Shown piece by piece: positions 1 through 14,305 of a stretch of DNA of 64,000 nucleotides. Position 1 is the first letter of the stretch; the number at the start of each line of letters is the position of its first letter. Made by a program: the position numbers and the translations under genes. The DNA lies in contig WPIO01000006.1 of assembly GCA_009760855.2 (NCBI GenBank), positions 1,587,501 through 1,651,500 of the forward strand, written 5' to 3'. Below the pieces are notes generated by a model, which saw only the letters and a list, made by a program, of their open reading frames with translations, did no database searches and had not been told where the DNA came from. Source of the DNA: Cristatella mucedo. Lineage: Eukaryota; Bryozoa; Phylactolaemata; Cristatellidae.

Positions 1-348
1 GAGGTTATACTTACAGGGAAGTTTGACTGTACTAGTATCTGCGACCTTATCTGCCCCAGCCTAGACCTAAGAGGATAGGAAATGTACCAATTGGGTTCAA
101 TGCTGGACATATTGCCAGCGATTACTGCCTATTTTGGGCTTACGAATCTAAAATAATCATGATCGGAGATAGTTTTTCCGTTCTTCAATAAAGAAAATTG
201 GCAGGGGCGCTGCGGCTGGATCTCCTTGCAGCTGACCTGAAAATTACTCGGGAATTGTAAGTGCCTTTCCTTAAAGACGGCTGTTACACTCGGTATTTTC
301 TGCACTTTATCTAAACGCAATAGTGCATGCAGATCTGTATATAAAAAT
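1..348. other. unassigned non-coding stretch
   Basis: I see no recognisable gene, RNA or repeat. The short open frames have no family resemblance. Confidence 0.5.
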
Positions 349-487
349 ATAACTCATTTGTATAGCGCCCTAAGAGAATTTAATCTCTATTCAGGCGCTT
401 CACATGTGCCTCGGGGCTCAAGCCCACGACCTAAGCCAGACCTTGGTCAGGGCGAGCATCTTGACCGCTGGACCAAACCAGCTGATT
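349..487 (-). mobile_element. SINE-2 copy (tRNA-like head, LINE-A-like tail)
   Basis: Read on the minus strand, this has a head resembling GCTGGTTTGGTCCAGCGGTC, the block GGGCTTGAGCCC in the B-box position, and a tail GAAGCGCCTGAATAGAGATT ending near CGCTATACAAATGAG. The same layout recurs at 4425, 14769, 23752, 24507, 38458 and 41702. The tail folds into a hairpin (GCGCC with GGCGC) resembling the LINE-A 3' end. The family is inferred from internal copies only. Confidence 0.75.
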
Positions 488-883
488 GTATTAAGAACAT
501 TGCTTGACCCTGGCGGAGGGTGTCACTGCGTCTGCACCCATCTTTGCTGTGTCTCAGCAAACATTTAAGTAACCAAAATAGCAAACACTTCACCGGGAAA
601 TAGTTTATTAGCTGGCTTAGCAACTTGAGACTACAGGACAAAAACATCTGGTGGATAGCCAGTGGCAAACGTAGTAAGAAGTTCAGGCGGGCGCTGGCTG
701 GTAACCTAGGGAGACATAGCTTGCTATGATGAGGTCTTGCCTTGTGACACCCGACGCCGGGCTTCCGTTCACGCGGCTCTCTGTAAAGTGAAAAAATGAA
801 GGAAAACAACGTCCAGAACATACATTTGACAAAGCTAACGAGTAACGCATGCTAATTACCTTTGTGCAGATAAGATTAAGTTG
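488..883. other. unassigned non-coding stretch
   Basis: No supported feature. A minus-strand frame of about 120 codons begins inside the neighbouring SINE and resembles nothing I know. Confidence 0.5.
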
Positions 884-1024
884 TGAGATTAAGTCTGTTG
901 GCTACCGAATGCGTACCGAAAGCCACTTACGCTGTGAGTTCGCGATTCAAAATTCTCTTGCGTAACAACCACTTAGTCTTTATGTCTTTGTGGAGTTACA
1001 GATGGAGATACATTACATTACATT
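884..1024 (+). mobile_element. LINE-B 3' end fragment
   Basis: The segment carries the LINE-B terminal signature in order: GTTGGCTACCGAATGCGTA, GAAAGCCACTTACGCTGTGA, a CACTTAGTCTTT ... CTTTGTGGAGTTACAG hairpin region, then GAGATACATTACATTACATT. The pentamer tail at the 3' end is typical of non-LTR retrotransposons that finish in short tandem repeats. It is a severely 5'-truncated insertion without coding sequence. Confidence 0.75.
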
Positions 1025-1255
1025 ATGTGCATTGTCGTTGTTGAAAAATCAAATCCTCATTGAAAGCGTAAGTTAAACATTTTTTTCCAACATGCATCAC
1101 ATGAGGTTATGCAATAAGCCTGACAAGCAATAAGCAATAGCCGGTTTGAAAAGTTGTTATGCACATAAAGAGGTTATGCATGCAGAGAAGATGTATAAAG
1201 AGAAGTTCGAATGCACATGTAAATATATTTTTACACTCACACACGCGCGCACACT

Positions 1256-1257
1256 CA

Positions 1258-1298
<41 letters not shown>

Positions 1299-1333
1299 TA
1301 TATATAAATCCAATATATATATATATAAATCCA

Positions 1334-1367
<34 letters not shown>

Positions 1368-1375
1368 TGGATTTA
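1256..1375. repeat. AT microsatellite with flanking inverted arms
   Basis: Alternating TA dinucleotides are broken by two copies of AAATCCAATATAT. The outer arms TAAATCCAAT (1326-1335) and ATTGGATTTA (1366-1375) are perfect inverted complements around a TA core, so about 50 bp is nearly palindromic. Long frames on both strands here are repeat artefacts. Confidence 0.85.
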
Positions 1376-1530
1376 CTAGACACGTGCATCTACAAATTAA
1401 CTTCACTGTTGATTCGCTAGCCGGTGCTGAATACTGGGAGGTTAACCACACACTCTGCATAGGGAAATGTGTGCACACTAAATTAATCCTACCAAAGTGC
1501 TCGTGGTCATTTTCGGTCTTAAATTAATAC

Positions 1531-1680
1531 AAGAGTTCACCGCTTGTGGACTCGCTTCGCCGAGTCTTGGTAGAATTATGCGTAAATTACACGTCACTCC
1601 CGGAAGTACTGGTCGCCATCTTGTCGCGTGACGGAGGGATGGACGGAGGGACTTTGTCGCTTTAAATAGTAAGATAATTA
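1531..1680. repeat. interspersed repeat R3, copy 1
   Basis: It shares ordered blocks with 28680-28860: TCACCGCTTGTGGACTC, GCCGAGTC, then CCATCTTGTCGCGTGAC and GGATGGAC. The internal GACTCG ... CGAGTC is a perfect 6-bp stem. Only two diverged copies are visible, with no coding capacity and no clear termini. It could be a MITE or part of a larger element. Confidence 0.45.
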
Positions 1681-3239
1681 GTCACCGAGTATGAATTAAC
1701 CCATGACATAAAAGTATCAAAGATCATCTGAAGTAATAGCTGTACTTTGGGTTTTGAGGTAGTGAGTTTTACGCGCTGGCTAGTGGTGTATGCACGTGTC
1801 CAGTGGTGGCCTTAAAATGTGACGTTCTACGTTAAGCACATGGACTTGCTATGAAGGTATGGGAGCTCGTGATATATTTCTTGCTCTGCTATCTTAGGAT
1901 TACTTGACTGTATCCGTGCAGTATCTTTGACTTGGTAGCCGTTCTATGAGGCGCTAGCTTCACTAGTATTACTCGCGAGTGGGCAATGAGTAGCAAGGTA
2001 ACGTTCGCGAGTTCGTGGTTAAGGACTTTAGTTACTGTAGGGTGGCATCGCAGCTGATTTCGGACACTATACAAATGCAAAGGGCAAACGCACTCTCACA
2101 GCTGAACTGAATTTTCAATCCAAGTCAACGTCAATTCTTCGATAGTGTCCGTCGAGGTGGGTGTCATCAACTAGGCCAGCCGACGCGCAAGTCCGCATTC
2201 AAAAGTGAGGTTAGAATTTTCCGTGATTTTTCACTCATACAAGCACATTCTATGTAAATGCGTTGTTGAAGGATGGTGCAAGACGAACAGTCCAGTCAGC
2301 ATGCTTCACATTTTCAAAGAAAAGAGTGCAACGAGCCAGGAAGATATCTGCAATGTGCCGTGCAGTCTGCCAGATATAAAACGGAATGTGTGATTGTCGT
2401 CATTGACTAGTGAGGTCTAAATTATATGGATATATTGCAACTTATATGCTCTATCTTTTTGCAAGGAGCTCTAAATTATAAAACATGGTCAGATCGAGGT
2501 CGGAGAAGTGAAAAGGTTCGGATTTTGAGGAGATCTTGAAGGAAGGTTTTTCAAGATCGCCAAACAATTCTGGGAACTTTAAAATGGTAAAAAACCATAC
2601 TTTAGAATTGGCTGTCACTGGAAGCCTTCCCTTACCTCAAGGTATGGTTCATTAGGTACATTGAATGGCCGAGCCAGAATTTTCATTTAGATTTTCAAGA
2701 GCTGCACAATTTTTTATGTAGGGGGCATAACCCTAAAGATTTTCATGTAGGCACGGCTAGACAGGCTATTAGTAAAACATATTGCAAAACAGTCGTGTTT
2801 ATTTCACATGAACTCATCGGTCGCTCATCGAGTGGAAGTAAGACATAGTGTCGTCATTGGTTCATCGGCGGAAGGGGGCAATTGAGAAGGAATTGAGGAA
2901 GGCCTAGGTCACTGCCCACTGTAGGTGGGAGCATCATGTACCCCTTGCTGCGCCTCTAGGCATAGTGTGTTTCTGGAACAGATGTATCGTGATCAGCGTG
3001 GCTGGAATAATAGAGAAGTCTCCAATTAATCATCTGAAGACTGAACATGCAGGGAATAATATGCCTGTTCATGGAAGAGGTGCTTGTAAGAAGTCGACTT
3101 ACAATACTTTGAATTTTGGAAGCAGGTTGCGAGCAACAAACCAGTGCAAAGAGCTTTACGGCCGTTTTTCACAAGACAGATTAAGTACCAAATTTATTAC
3201 AAGCGACACTCTTCAATCGATGCTCTACACGACGTGTAT
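1681..3239. other. unassigned non-coding stretch
   Basis: About 1.5 kb of mixed-composition DNA with no transposon signature, RNA gene or plausible coding exon that I can support. Confidence 0.5.
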
Positions 3240-3363
3240 TGGTACGCATATATACAAGTATATGCATATCTATATCTATATCTATCTATCTATATATATA
3301 TACATACATATATATATATATATGCATATATATGTGTATATATATATGCACACACGTGTATAT
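3240..3363. repeat. TA/TATC/CATA microsatellite
   Basis: Degenerate TATC, TA and CATATA runs interrupted by GCATAT. Predicted frames across it (Tyr/Ile-rich) are repeat artefacts. Confidence 0.85.
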
Positions 3364-4424
3364 GTATTTAATTTACATTACTAAAAATGTACAACTGGTT
3401 CAACTTTGATCTCTGAACCTTGTTGGGGAAAGTAAACTAGGATACCTGATAAATTGAATGAAAATCTGCAAAGCCGATTTGTATTCAGTTTCAGTGTGAG
3501 TGGAGATTTTAAACTCGAGTAACTGCTGATGAGCCATGACAACGAACCTCCTTGTTTCAATGGGAGAACCCATGCATACTGATATTCAAGCCAGGACTAG
3601 TGACTTTTGGTATCGGCAGCTAGATTGTACAACAGCAACCAACAAACGTGTGTCCAGTCGCCAGCCGATAGACGCAACCACAGTTGTACGGTGCACTCAA
3701 ACTGCTGTTCCGAGAGCTCTTTCCACAGGGTCCTCTTTCATCAAGCAGACAAAAACGTTTATGATAATTTTGTCGAACTCTACCAGTAGCTAGCAGAAAA
3801 ATGCAAAGGACACTTAGATGGTCGACGAGCTGCAAGGTTTCGTGTTTTTTTTGGTGCTAGCTTAATATAAGAGCCTACGGTGGCAAACAAGAGGCTACAT
3901 TTTGTTGTTGCCTGTGGCAGTCTGATTTACCCACCTTGTGACTACCTTCCTCATACATTGCACCTGGCTGGCACCGGCCCTAAACGCCCAATCTCCTCAG
4001 CCGCTGCTACTTGAAATTACCCATCTCATTATATCGAGTCGGTTGTTATTACGAAATGGCAGGGCACGGTTGTGTCGAAATAGCACGCAGTTAAAAAGCA
4101 CGTTGAAGTGAGTCATGACTCGAGCACGTCCTGTAGAGGTATGCGTACTGCCCACAGATGCCTTTGGATGTAATTAGCTGCACTACCTGACGGGCGGCGG
4201 AGACGGATGAGTGTACCTTAGCTTTTGCGACAGCTGCTAGCTGCTTGCTCTCATGTTGATTTCTTGCACCTTACTGTGGCTGTAGTCCTTTGATGCAGCT
4301 TCCCAATATCGGCGGAGACGCTGATTCTCAGTGGTTCCTTCTACCCGAATGGCAATGAGTCATCGTGGTCTTGGTGGCGTGCAGAGCAGAACTCCAGGGC
4401 TCGAAAGAGGCAAGTGACAGGAGC
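3364..4424. other. unassigned non-coding stretch
   Basis: No recognisable element. Several overlapping frames of 60-85 codons have no family resemblance and are probably chance. Confidence 0.5.
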
Positions 4425-4563
4425 CAGCTGGTTTGGCCCAGTGGTTAAGGTGCTCGCCCCGACCAAGGTCTGGCTGTGGTCGTGGGCTCGAACCCGGAGG
4501 CATATGTGAAGCGCCTGAATAGAGATTAAGTTCTCTTGGGGCGCTATACAAATGAATAATTAT
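4425..4563 (+). mobile_element. SINE-2 copy
   Basis: The head AGCTGGTTTGGCCCAGTGG is followed by TTAAGGTGCTCGCCCCGACC, the B-box-like GGGCTCGAACCC, and the tail GAAGCGCCTGAATAGAGATT with TTCTCTTGGGGCGCTATAC. It ends near AAATGAATAATTATT. The head has tRNA-like box spacing. The tail hairpin is nearly that of LINE-A, consistent with retrotransposition by the LINE-A enzyme. Confidence 0.8.
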
Positions 4564-5394
4564 TTTTTGGATCTGCTACGGAACCTGCAGCCGGTGTAAT
4601 ATTAGTAATTATTGAAAGTCATACAATTAAAGAGCAGATCACTTTGCGATATTTCATCGCTAAACGTAGATAGGCAGATCTTCACCGCCAGAGCCAGGAG
4701 ACGCTTCGGCGTACCGGGGCAGACGCCGTCGGTGGTTCGCCAGCCATTTTGTGAAGCGACTGTGCTTTGATTCATCGAAAGTTCATATTTATTGGCTAAA
4801 TAGCTGTGTAGCTTACAGTGTAGGCAGAAATAGAAATACAGGATAGAAAGCCAAGGGCGCTAGGTAATCGGTGCGACCGCAGCTCAGCAAGGAGTAGGTA
4901 TCTCCAAGGTTAGGGTCACCTACTGTGTGGCTAGCTCTCAGAAGTGAGGCAACGAAGGCCGCAGTAGGTCGACATCTTGAAGCGAACCCACAAGCCTCGG
5001 CAGAAGCCGCTAAAAAAGTAAGCACGGTGGCAATTTTGTCTGCTCACGTTGGATGCAGAATTGGTTGCCTTCTCTGACTTCGACACCATTAATGGAGATT
5101 AAACTTCCAAAGGCGGTGTCCTTATTTTAGGGGGAATTTCTCTGGCTGTGTCTGAATCCTCGCCAGATGGCTTCCCGGTGACAGGTAATCGCCCGGACAG
5201 TTAGGTGCCCAGCACTACTTCGACCAGAAATGGCTCAAGCAACCTAACCTATCTCCCCTGAAGGGATTAGATTAACAATTTGTGCGTGTTATTCTATTAC
5301 ATGGTTTCCGGGGCTCCAGCTGTCTAGGCAACAGCTATTCAGACCGTTTTCCTATTACCACTATAGCTTTAGTTCATTACAGCACACAGCAACA
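4564..5394. other. unassigned non-coding stretch
   Basis: No supported feature. Confidence 0.5.
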
Positions 5395-5468
5395 GCTCTC
5401 TCTCTCTCTATCTCCCTCTCTAACTTTACTCTCTCTCTCTCTCTCTCTCTTTCTCTCTTTTTTTGCTC
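5395..5468. repeat. CT microsatellite
   Basis: Interrupted CT dinucleotide runs ending in a T run, just upstream of a SINE-1 copy. Confidence 0.9.
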
Positions 5469-5483
5469 TCGGGTTTCTTTTGG

Positions 5484-5650
5484 TGAGCCGCGATGGCATA
5501 CTAGGTGAGGTGACTGCTTTTCACTACCTAGGTCCCATCGTCGTGGGTTCGAATCCTGCGGTGGGCGATCCTTTTTCGCCTCTGCCAACAGTGGTGATAT
5601 CCGTAAAGGCTCATCTGCAGCTATAAAAAAGCTGCTGTTAAATCAGCTAG

Positions 5651-5654
<4 letters not shown>
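5484..5654 (+). mobile_element. SINE-1 copy (tRNA-derived)
   Basis: The tRNA-like head begins TGAGCCGCGATGGCATACTA (A-box region) and has a near-perfect RNA polymerase III B box, GGTTCGAATCC, followed by TGCGGTGGGCGATCC. A tRNA-unrelated body (GGTGATATCCGTAAAGGCTC) and the end AAATCAGCTAGTATTT follow. There is no tRNA acceptor closure after the T arm, so it is a SINE and not a tRNA gene. A 300-bp CT tract starts directly at its 3' end. Confidence 0.85.
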
Positions 5655-5721
<67 letters not shown>

Positions 5722-5769
5722 TTCTCTCTCTCTCCCTATCTCTCTCGCTCTAAGTCGCTGTCTCTCATT

Positions 5770-5807
<38 letters not shown>

Positions 5808-5845
5808 TCTCGCTCTCTCGCTCTAAGTCTCTGTCTCTCATTTCC

Positions 5846-5896
<51 letters not shown>

Positions 5897-5963
5897 TCTT
5901 TAGGTCTTTCTTTCACCTCCTCTCTCCACCTCCCCCTCTCTCCCTCCCTCTCTCTCTCTCTCC
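5655..5963. repeat. long CT microsatellite with internal duplicated spacer
   Basis: About 300 bp of CT-rich repeat. The interruption GCTCTAAGTCGCTGTCTCTC occurs near 5750 and again, with CT for CG, near 5820, so a block of repeat plus spacer has been duplicated. Confidence 0.9.
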
Positions 5964-9165
<3,202 letters not shown>

Positions 9166-9332
9166 TTAGCTGGTTTAACAGCCTCGTTTGTACAGCGACA
9201 GAGGAGCCTTGCAGGCTGTCACCACCGCTTGCAATTGGCAATAGCGGATGGGCCCCCTGCAGGATTTGAACCCACGACGTCGGTCGTGAAGAGCGAGCAC
9301 CTTATCTCATGGGCTATCAAGGCCGCTGCAAG
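9166..9332 (-). mobile_element. SINE-1 copy
   Basis: The reverse complement of the SINE-1 layout: it opens with TTAGCTGGTTTAACAGCC (SINE end), then GCTTGCAATTGGCAATAGC, then GGATTTGAACCCACGACG (complement of the B box and following arm). The B box is slightly diverged. Confidence 0.8.
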
Positions 9333-9538
9333 CGGCGGCTTCGAGCTCTGTCGTCGTACACTCGATCATGCACTGGGTTGCCTGCCATCGGCCGGTATGT
9401 GCTTAGGTAATAGCCACGTGTTTAAGTCGAACCGCGAAGGCCTGCCTGCAACAGTCGGGAGATCCAATCCAAATTCGTCGCAGAGATATGCTGCAGACAT
9501 TCGCTGCACGTGCTGCTGCATATAGCCGCGACTGACTT

Positions 9539-9562
9539 GGTCTCGTATGATGATACGAGACC
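9539..9562. other. perfect 10-bp stem, 4-nt loop hairpin
   Basis: GGTCTCGTAT is followed by GATG and then ATACGAGACC, a perfect inverted repeat. It lies outside any recognised element and no role can be assigned. Confidence 0.6.
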
Positions 9563-9592
9563 TGCTGAGCGAATGCGGGCAGCTGTCATTCT

Positions 9593-9745
9593 TTATAAGA
9601 ATACAAGGAAGAATGCAAAGAGAATAGTAAATTAAGAAGTAAATAAGAAATAAAAAATAATAAAATGAAACAAAATGAATACAAAAATTAAAAAATAAAA
9701 TAAGAATAAAAAATAAGAAATGAAAAAATAAATTAAAGAATACAA
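9593..9745. repeat. A-rich low-complexity tract
   Basis: Irregular AATAAAA/AAGAATA repeats on the plus strand. The minus-strand Phe/Leu-rich frame across it is a composition artefact. Confidence 0.8.
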
Positions 9746-12296
9746 GACTAATTTCTTTGACCGGGGACCTGAGCAGGCAGCAAAAGCGTGTCCGCGCGGA
9801 GGAGCCAAGCATCCGCCGCGGGCGTTACAGGTCAGACTGAGAATAGTCGTTTCCCCAGTCTTCCGAGATTAGAGACCGACCGGCTAGCGTCTGAACCTAC
9901 CCCATCGCAGCGCTCCCCCGTCGCTGCGGAGCCAGTTTTACATCAGCAAAGAAACGACGATCGGCCTCCGTTCGATTTAAGGCTTTGCTTGGATGTGGTC
10001 CGCCTCGCTCGCACCCAGCGAATTATAACGGAAGTCCCGGAGCCACGAAGAGGGTACCGCCGTACTCGGCCGGCTTCCAATATGCCGGCTATTCAGCTGA
10101 GAATGGCCCTCTTTTAAACGCTCGAGACCTGCGGGCTTTAATTTTTGACCGCCAGAACGCTACCGTTCGCGGGAAAGAGACTGGAGCGAGGCCAGGGTGA
10201 ATAGAGTTTAAGGTTCGGCGAGCGGAGCAGCTGTTCGCTGTGCGTCGTCGTTATAAGGTACAGTTTCGCTGGCGTACGAGCAAAATGTGAGAGTCTGGAG
10301 ATTTATCATTTTTTCTAGAGCTTTTTAGCCCCAGGAGCTCATTGCTAACCATAAACCATTTCATAAACTCGGTTAGTACACGCTTCGTCGTAGGGTGGAA
10401 ACACTTTAAAAGTTTCCGGTTTCGCTAGCGTCCAACCAAAGAAGTTGCTTCAACCCCGGATTCTCTAGAAGGAATGCTGTGTCCGCGATTCTACCGGGAG
10501 CCTCGTGCAGCTTTCTTTGGTAAATAGTGAACGTTGCAAAACTGCTCGGCTTTAAGCATTAATTTAGCATCCATATTTGAGTCAAACTAAAGAGGCCCTG
10601 CGGCTTTAATCGGTAGTCCTTCCAAAGAAGAGCTACGCTTGACTAGCCATGAGGAGACCGGCGAGATCCTTGGCTAGTCATTGTCGTAACTAGTCTCTTC
10701 GGCACTTTGAAGATGGAGCGAACGACACAGGGGCACGACAGTGCTCTCGGCTGAGTAGATTTATCGAACGAAATCGGGTAGTCAGCGACACTGTAATTCC
10801 GACTGCCAGCTCTCAAAGTCAAGGTATCACCACCGGCTTTACCGACTGCAAGCAAGTTTGAAGTCACTGATTCCGGCTGCAAGCTTTGCTCTTTGCCGAT
10901 GAGAATTAGCTTAGCGGCTGTCATCGCTCGACTTAAAAAATCAACCCACATTCAGCTTGAATGTCAGAGCCACTGTAGCCGAGCTCAAAGGCTTGAACGA
11001 TGCAAAGAGGAGCGTAGTCGTGGGTCCATCGGTCTACAACGGGTTTCAGTGCCATTGGCCTAAATTGCTCGCTCGAGCAGTGCTGCTCAAGTAGAGGACA
11101 ACAGCCAGGAGCGAATGAGGGACTTTTGGGTAACGTCGGAAAGTGATAGGCCTGTTAAACAAGACCTCGCCGCGAAATCGCATGGAATGGACTCGGTTAG
11201 CCATCCTGAGAAGTGACGTGTCTGTGCTTGCTGCCCAGTGAATCTTCTCCATTGACTCATTCGGGCGAAGCGCTTTGGCCGCTTCTGCTGCTGCCGCCTC
11301 CACGGCCACTGCAGCTGCTACTGGCGTGACTCGAAAGAATGATGAGGCCAGCAGCGTGCGTTCATTGTGCCATCCCGCGATGCAGAGTTTATGACAACGA
11401 GCCCAATCTGTATGCACATGCGTCGAAGATGTCGTCGTTGTGAGTCCCCAGTTCGTGGCGCCAGAAGTGTGTGCCTACAGACTCCGGCGTTGACTTTTAA
11501 CTCGGCTGTAAAAGTAGAGTGACTTTTAGAGTGACTTAGAGTGAGTACTTTCTTGTACGCTTTCCGAGACTTGCGGGCTCGGAGAGCACTCGGTGCGTCG
11601 ATTGCGGCACGATTGCAGTACACGGCGCACCGCCGGGCATCCCGTCAAGCTTATGCAGCAAGGACAGTCTAAATAGGCTTCGGGCTATTGTCGACACGAG
11701 TCGACGAATCAGTCCGGTGCAGTGAATCATTGCCGGATACTGATCGACTGAGACGAGTAAAATGGCGGCGAACAGACGTTTAGGCTCGTCTGGGCTCGAT
11801 CGGACGCATGCCGCGAGCTTAGTGCTGTCACACAAGCGCAGCTATCTCCGAGCATTGGCGAGCGTTCAGGGCCGTTACGGATCGACTTCGAGGCTCTTTC
11901 ACCTTTCACCTTTCACCTTGACGTCTCTTCATTCTCACACTCGGGCCGCTTACGTGAAAGAGGCGTGTGCGCGCGGCTCGGAGCCGAGACTTTTGTCGCA
12001 TCACTTCGACCAGCTGTGGCCGACGTCCGTCCTGTTTGTCCACTCGCTCTTACGCTGCTGTTTTCGCTAGGATACTCGCCAGCGGCGCCTTCATTGAAAG
12101 CTTGGCTCGCCTCAATCGCCCACCGAAAGAGGGATTCGTTTGGGCCGTTGTGCATGGTTAGGTTGAAGCTTTCTTGGGGTTCTGCTCGATGCCACAGTCC
12201 GATGTTGATACTAAAATCTAGCGGAAATAGCCGTCAATCATGCGTGCCCTTCATGCGACGGACTGAGTAAAACAGTGGCGGGTGCCTTAAAAAGGG
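9746..12296. other. CpG-containing unassigned stretch
   Basis: About 2.5 kb that is visibly richer in CG dinucleotides than neighbouring DNA, with many overlapping short frames on both strands. I see no protein motif, promoter element or transposon signature strong enough to call. A GC-rich unmethylated region or an old element are both possible. Confidence 0.4.
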
Positions 12297-12440
12297 TCAG
12301 CTGATTAAACAATCTCATTTACGTACCAGTAGAAGAGCCTTCGTGGCTATATCGCCACCGCTTGCAGTGGTCGGTACAGGATCGACCGCTGCACGTACTC
12401 GAACCCATGCGCTGAGTTAGGGCACCTTAACTTTGATACA
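12297..12440 (-). mobile_element. SINE-1 copy, diverged
   Basis: On the minus strand it keeps the 3' part (AGCTGATTAAACAATCTCAT on the plus strand), the ATCGCCACCGCTTGCAGTGG block, and a weakened B box complement (CTCGAACCCATGCG). Confidence 0.65.
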
Positions 12441-12850
12441 GGGCTAAGAGTCAGCGATAGACGCATCTGCAAGCTCGAGCCGCCCGGGTCTAGGCGAATC
12501 CCACCTACTTTTCGCTGATGCTATTAGTATACTATGGGTACTATAAACCTGCGGCTATGACCAAGCGGCCTAAAGACTGCCCGACGGTCTGTCACACGGG
12601 TGGGGCTGGACCCATTTCGCACTTCGTTCAATTCTGAGCTTTCGAGCTGCCTAGTTCGCTTGCCAATAGTGATCGATCTATCAGTTGCAATTTTTCGCCC
12701 CTGAGTCTTAGCTCAGGAATAAGTTGCTCGCTCCTCACGACCCAATTCATGGGTTCGAGTCCTGCAGCTGGTGATCCTTCGAGTCAATTTAAAACACTTC
12801 CTCTGAGTCTACACACGAAGCTTAAAAAGCTAGGGCTTCCTTTTTCACTC
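12441..12850. other. unassigned stretch with a SINE-1-like scrap
   Basis: Around 12725-12785 the plus strand reads CTCACGACCCAATTCATGGG then TTCGAGTCCTGCAGCTGGTG and ATCC, matching the B-box part of SINE-1 with its ends lost. The rest is unassigned. Confidence 0.45.
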
Positions 12851-12879
12851 AAAAACTGAAGTCCTGCCAGTCGGACCCA

Positions 12880-14110
12880 AAACACATTTACAAGACCGTC
12901 AACAGTTTGACGAGCCAATGCTGAGAGGTCTTACTCCCCAGGTAAAACCGGTCCGGCCAAATTTGTTTAGCCTTCTTCACGGAAACAATTATCAACATTC
13001 TTGCCTCCATAAAGCACCCTCCGATTAAAGCAATTTTTGCATCACAACCTGTGACCCTATTTAAGAGATTTTTGTAGGTTTCTGAAAATGTGGCTACCTT
13101 AATAGGGCCTAGTAAAAAGAGCTCGTCTCCTGAAGACCCTATACTATAATCTCTGTGATCTTCACTGACAGACCAACTTAGCCCAGCCATAACCAAGATT
13201 TGTAACGCTTCTCTGGAAAAAGAGGTTGTAACCAAATCCTTCAAATCGTCCATCGTTAGACAGATATTCGAAATGCTTGTATTAGATTCCGAGGTACTGA
13301 CAGACTATCGCCCAGTTTTCCTTCTTCCCTTTTTTGTCAAAGCTTCTTGAAAAAATTGTCGCTAAGCAGCTGGTAGCACACATTGAAAAGAATGAAATGT
13401 CAGAAAAAAATGTCAATCCAAGCTCAAGCGACTGCACTCCGCTGAAACAGGTCTTCTCTGAGTGTGTAACCAATGACATCCTATGCAGCAACGATGACGG
13501 AAAAGTCACTGCCCTAGTGCTGCTAGATCTTCTGGCTGCTTTCGATACCACTGATCACGATGTCTTACTTGAACGATCGAGAACAACAATCGGTCTGTCA
13601 AACGTGGCACTGGCTTGGTTGAAATCGCACTTATCTGATCGTGTTAAATCCGTGTCGTGCGGGGGTCAGGTCTCATCCGCCAGACCAGTCAGACCTGCCC
13701 GGAGACCCTCGAGGGTTTCTCCTCGGTCCGCTGCTATTTTCCATTCACACTCGACCTCTGGGAAATCTGGGATTCGTGAATGGGATGTCGCTTATCACCT
13801 TCACGCTGCCGCTACTCGGCGCTGTATTTGTCATTCAAACCGTCGGAGTCTGCTGCAGCAACTGACAAACTGAATGCTTGCCTTGCCGACATTCGATCCT
13901 GGATGTCGGCCAATTTCTTTACACTAAACGACGATAAGACTGAACTGCTGCTCACCCTAGACGTGGCTAGACTAGAAGCATTCACTCTTCTAATAGGTGA
14001 TGCCGTTGTGTGACCTTCACCATCTGCTCGGAATTTAGGTATCGTCTTCGGCAGCTTCCAAAATTTTGAAAGCGTCACTAGGAAGGTGGCTCTTACAGCA
14101 AGCCATCACG
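12880..14110 (+). pseudogene. LINE-B reverse transcriptase remnant
   Basis: Plus-strand translation across frames gives CR1/L2-type RT blocks in order. The N-terminal thumb-linker block reads NASLEKEVVTKSFKSSIV (about 13205-13255), then DYRPVFLLPF, then SKLLEKIVAKQL (13337 on). The palm motif is LLDLLAAFDTTDH with its catalytic Asp kept (about 13530). A frame change precedes GDPRG.LLGPLLFSIHT, a degraded form of the GVPQGSVLGP motif. The YADD block is lost (HAAATRR where YADDTQL is expected). SWMSANFFTLNDDKTELLL follows at about 13900. It encoded the polymerase for target-primed insertion and cannot function now. Confidence 0.8.
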
Positions 14111-14305
14111 TCCGACCCCTATCTAAGATTATGAACTGTCTTGCACTCTGGCTTGCAAAAGAATTTGACTAGCTCCTAATTTATGTCTCGGCTAGATTAA
14201 TGAAATTCCTTTTTGGCAGGGCTACCGAAAAACCACTAGACCACCGAAGCTGGATTTGAGAACGGCTGCAAGGCCAGTTTGCAAATCCCCGAGGTCTCAA
14301 CGTGT

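Noticed and set aside
5484-5570. tRNA gene in the SINE-1 head
   Set aside because: The B box is excellent, but there is no acceptor-stem closure. The same sequence recurs at many loci with a fixed tRNA-unrelated tail, so it is a SINE.
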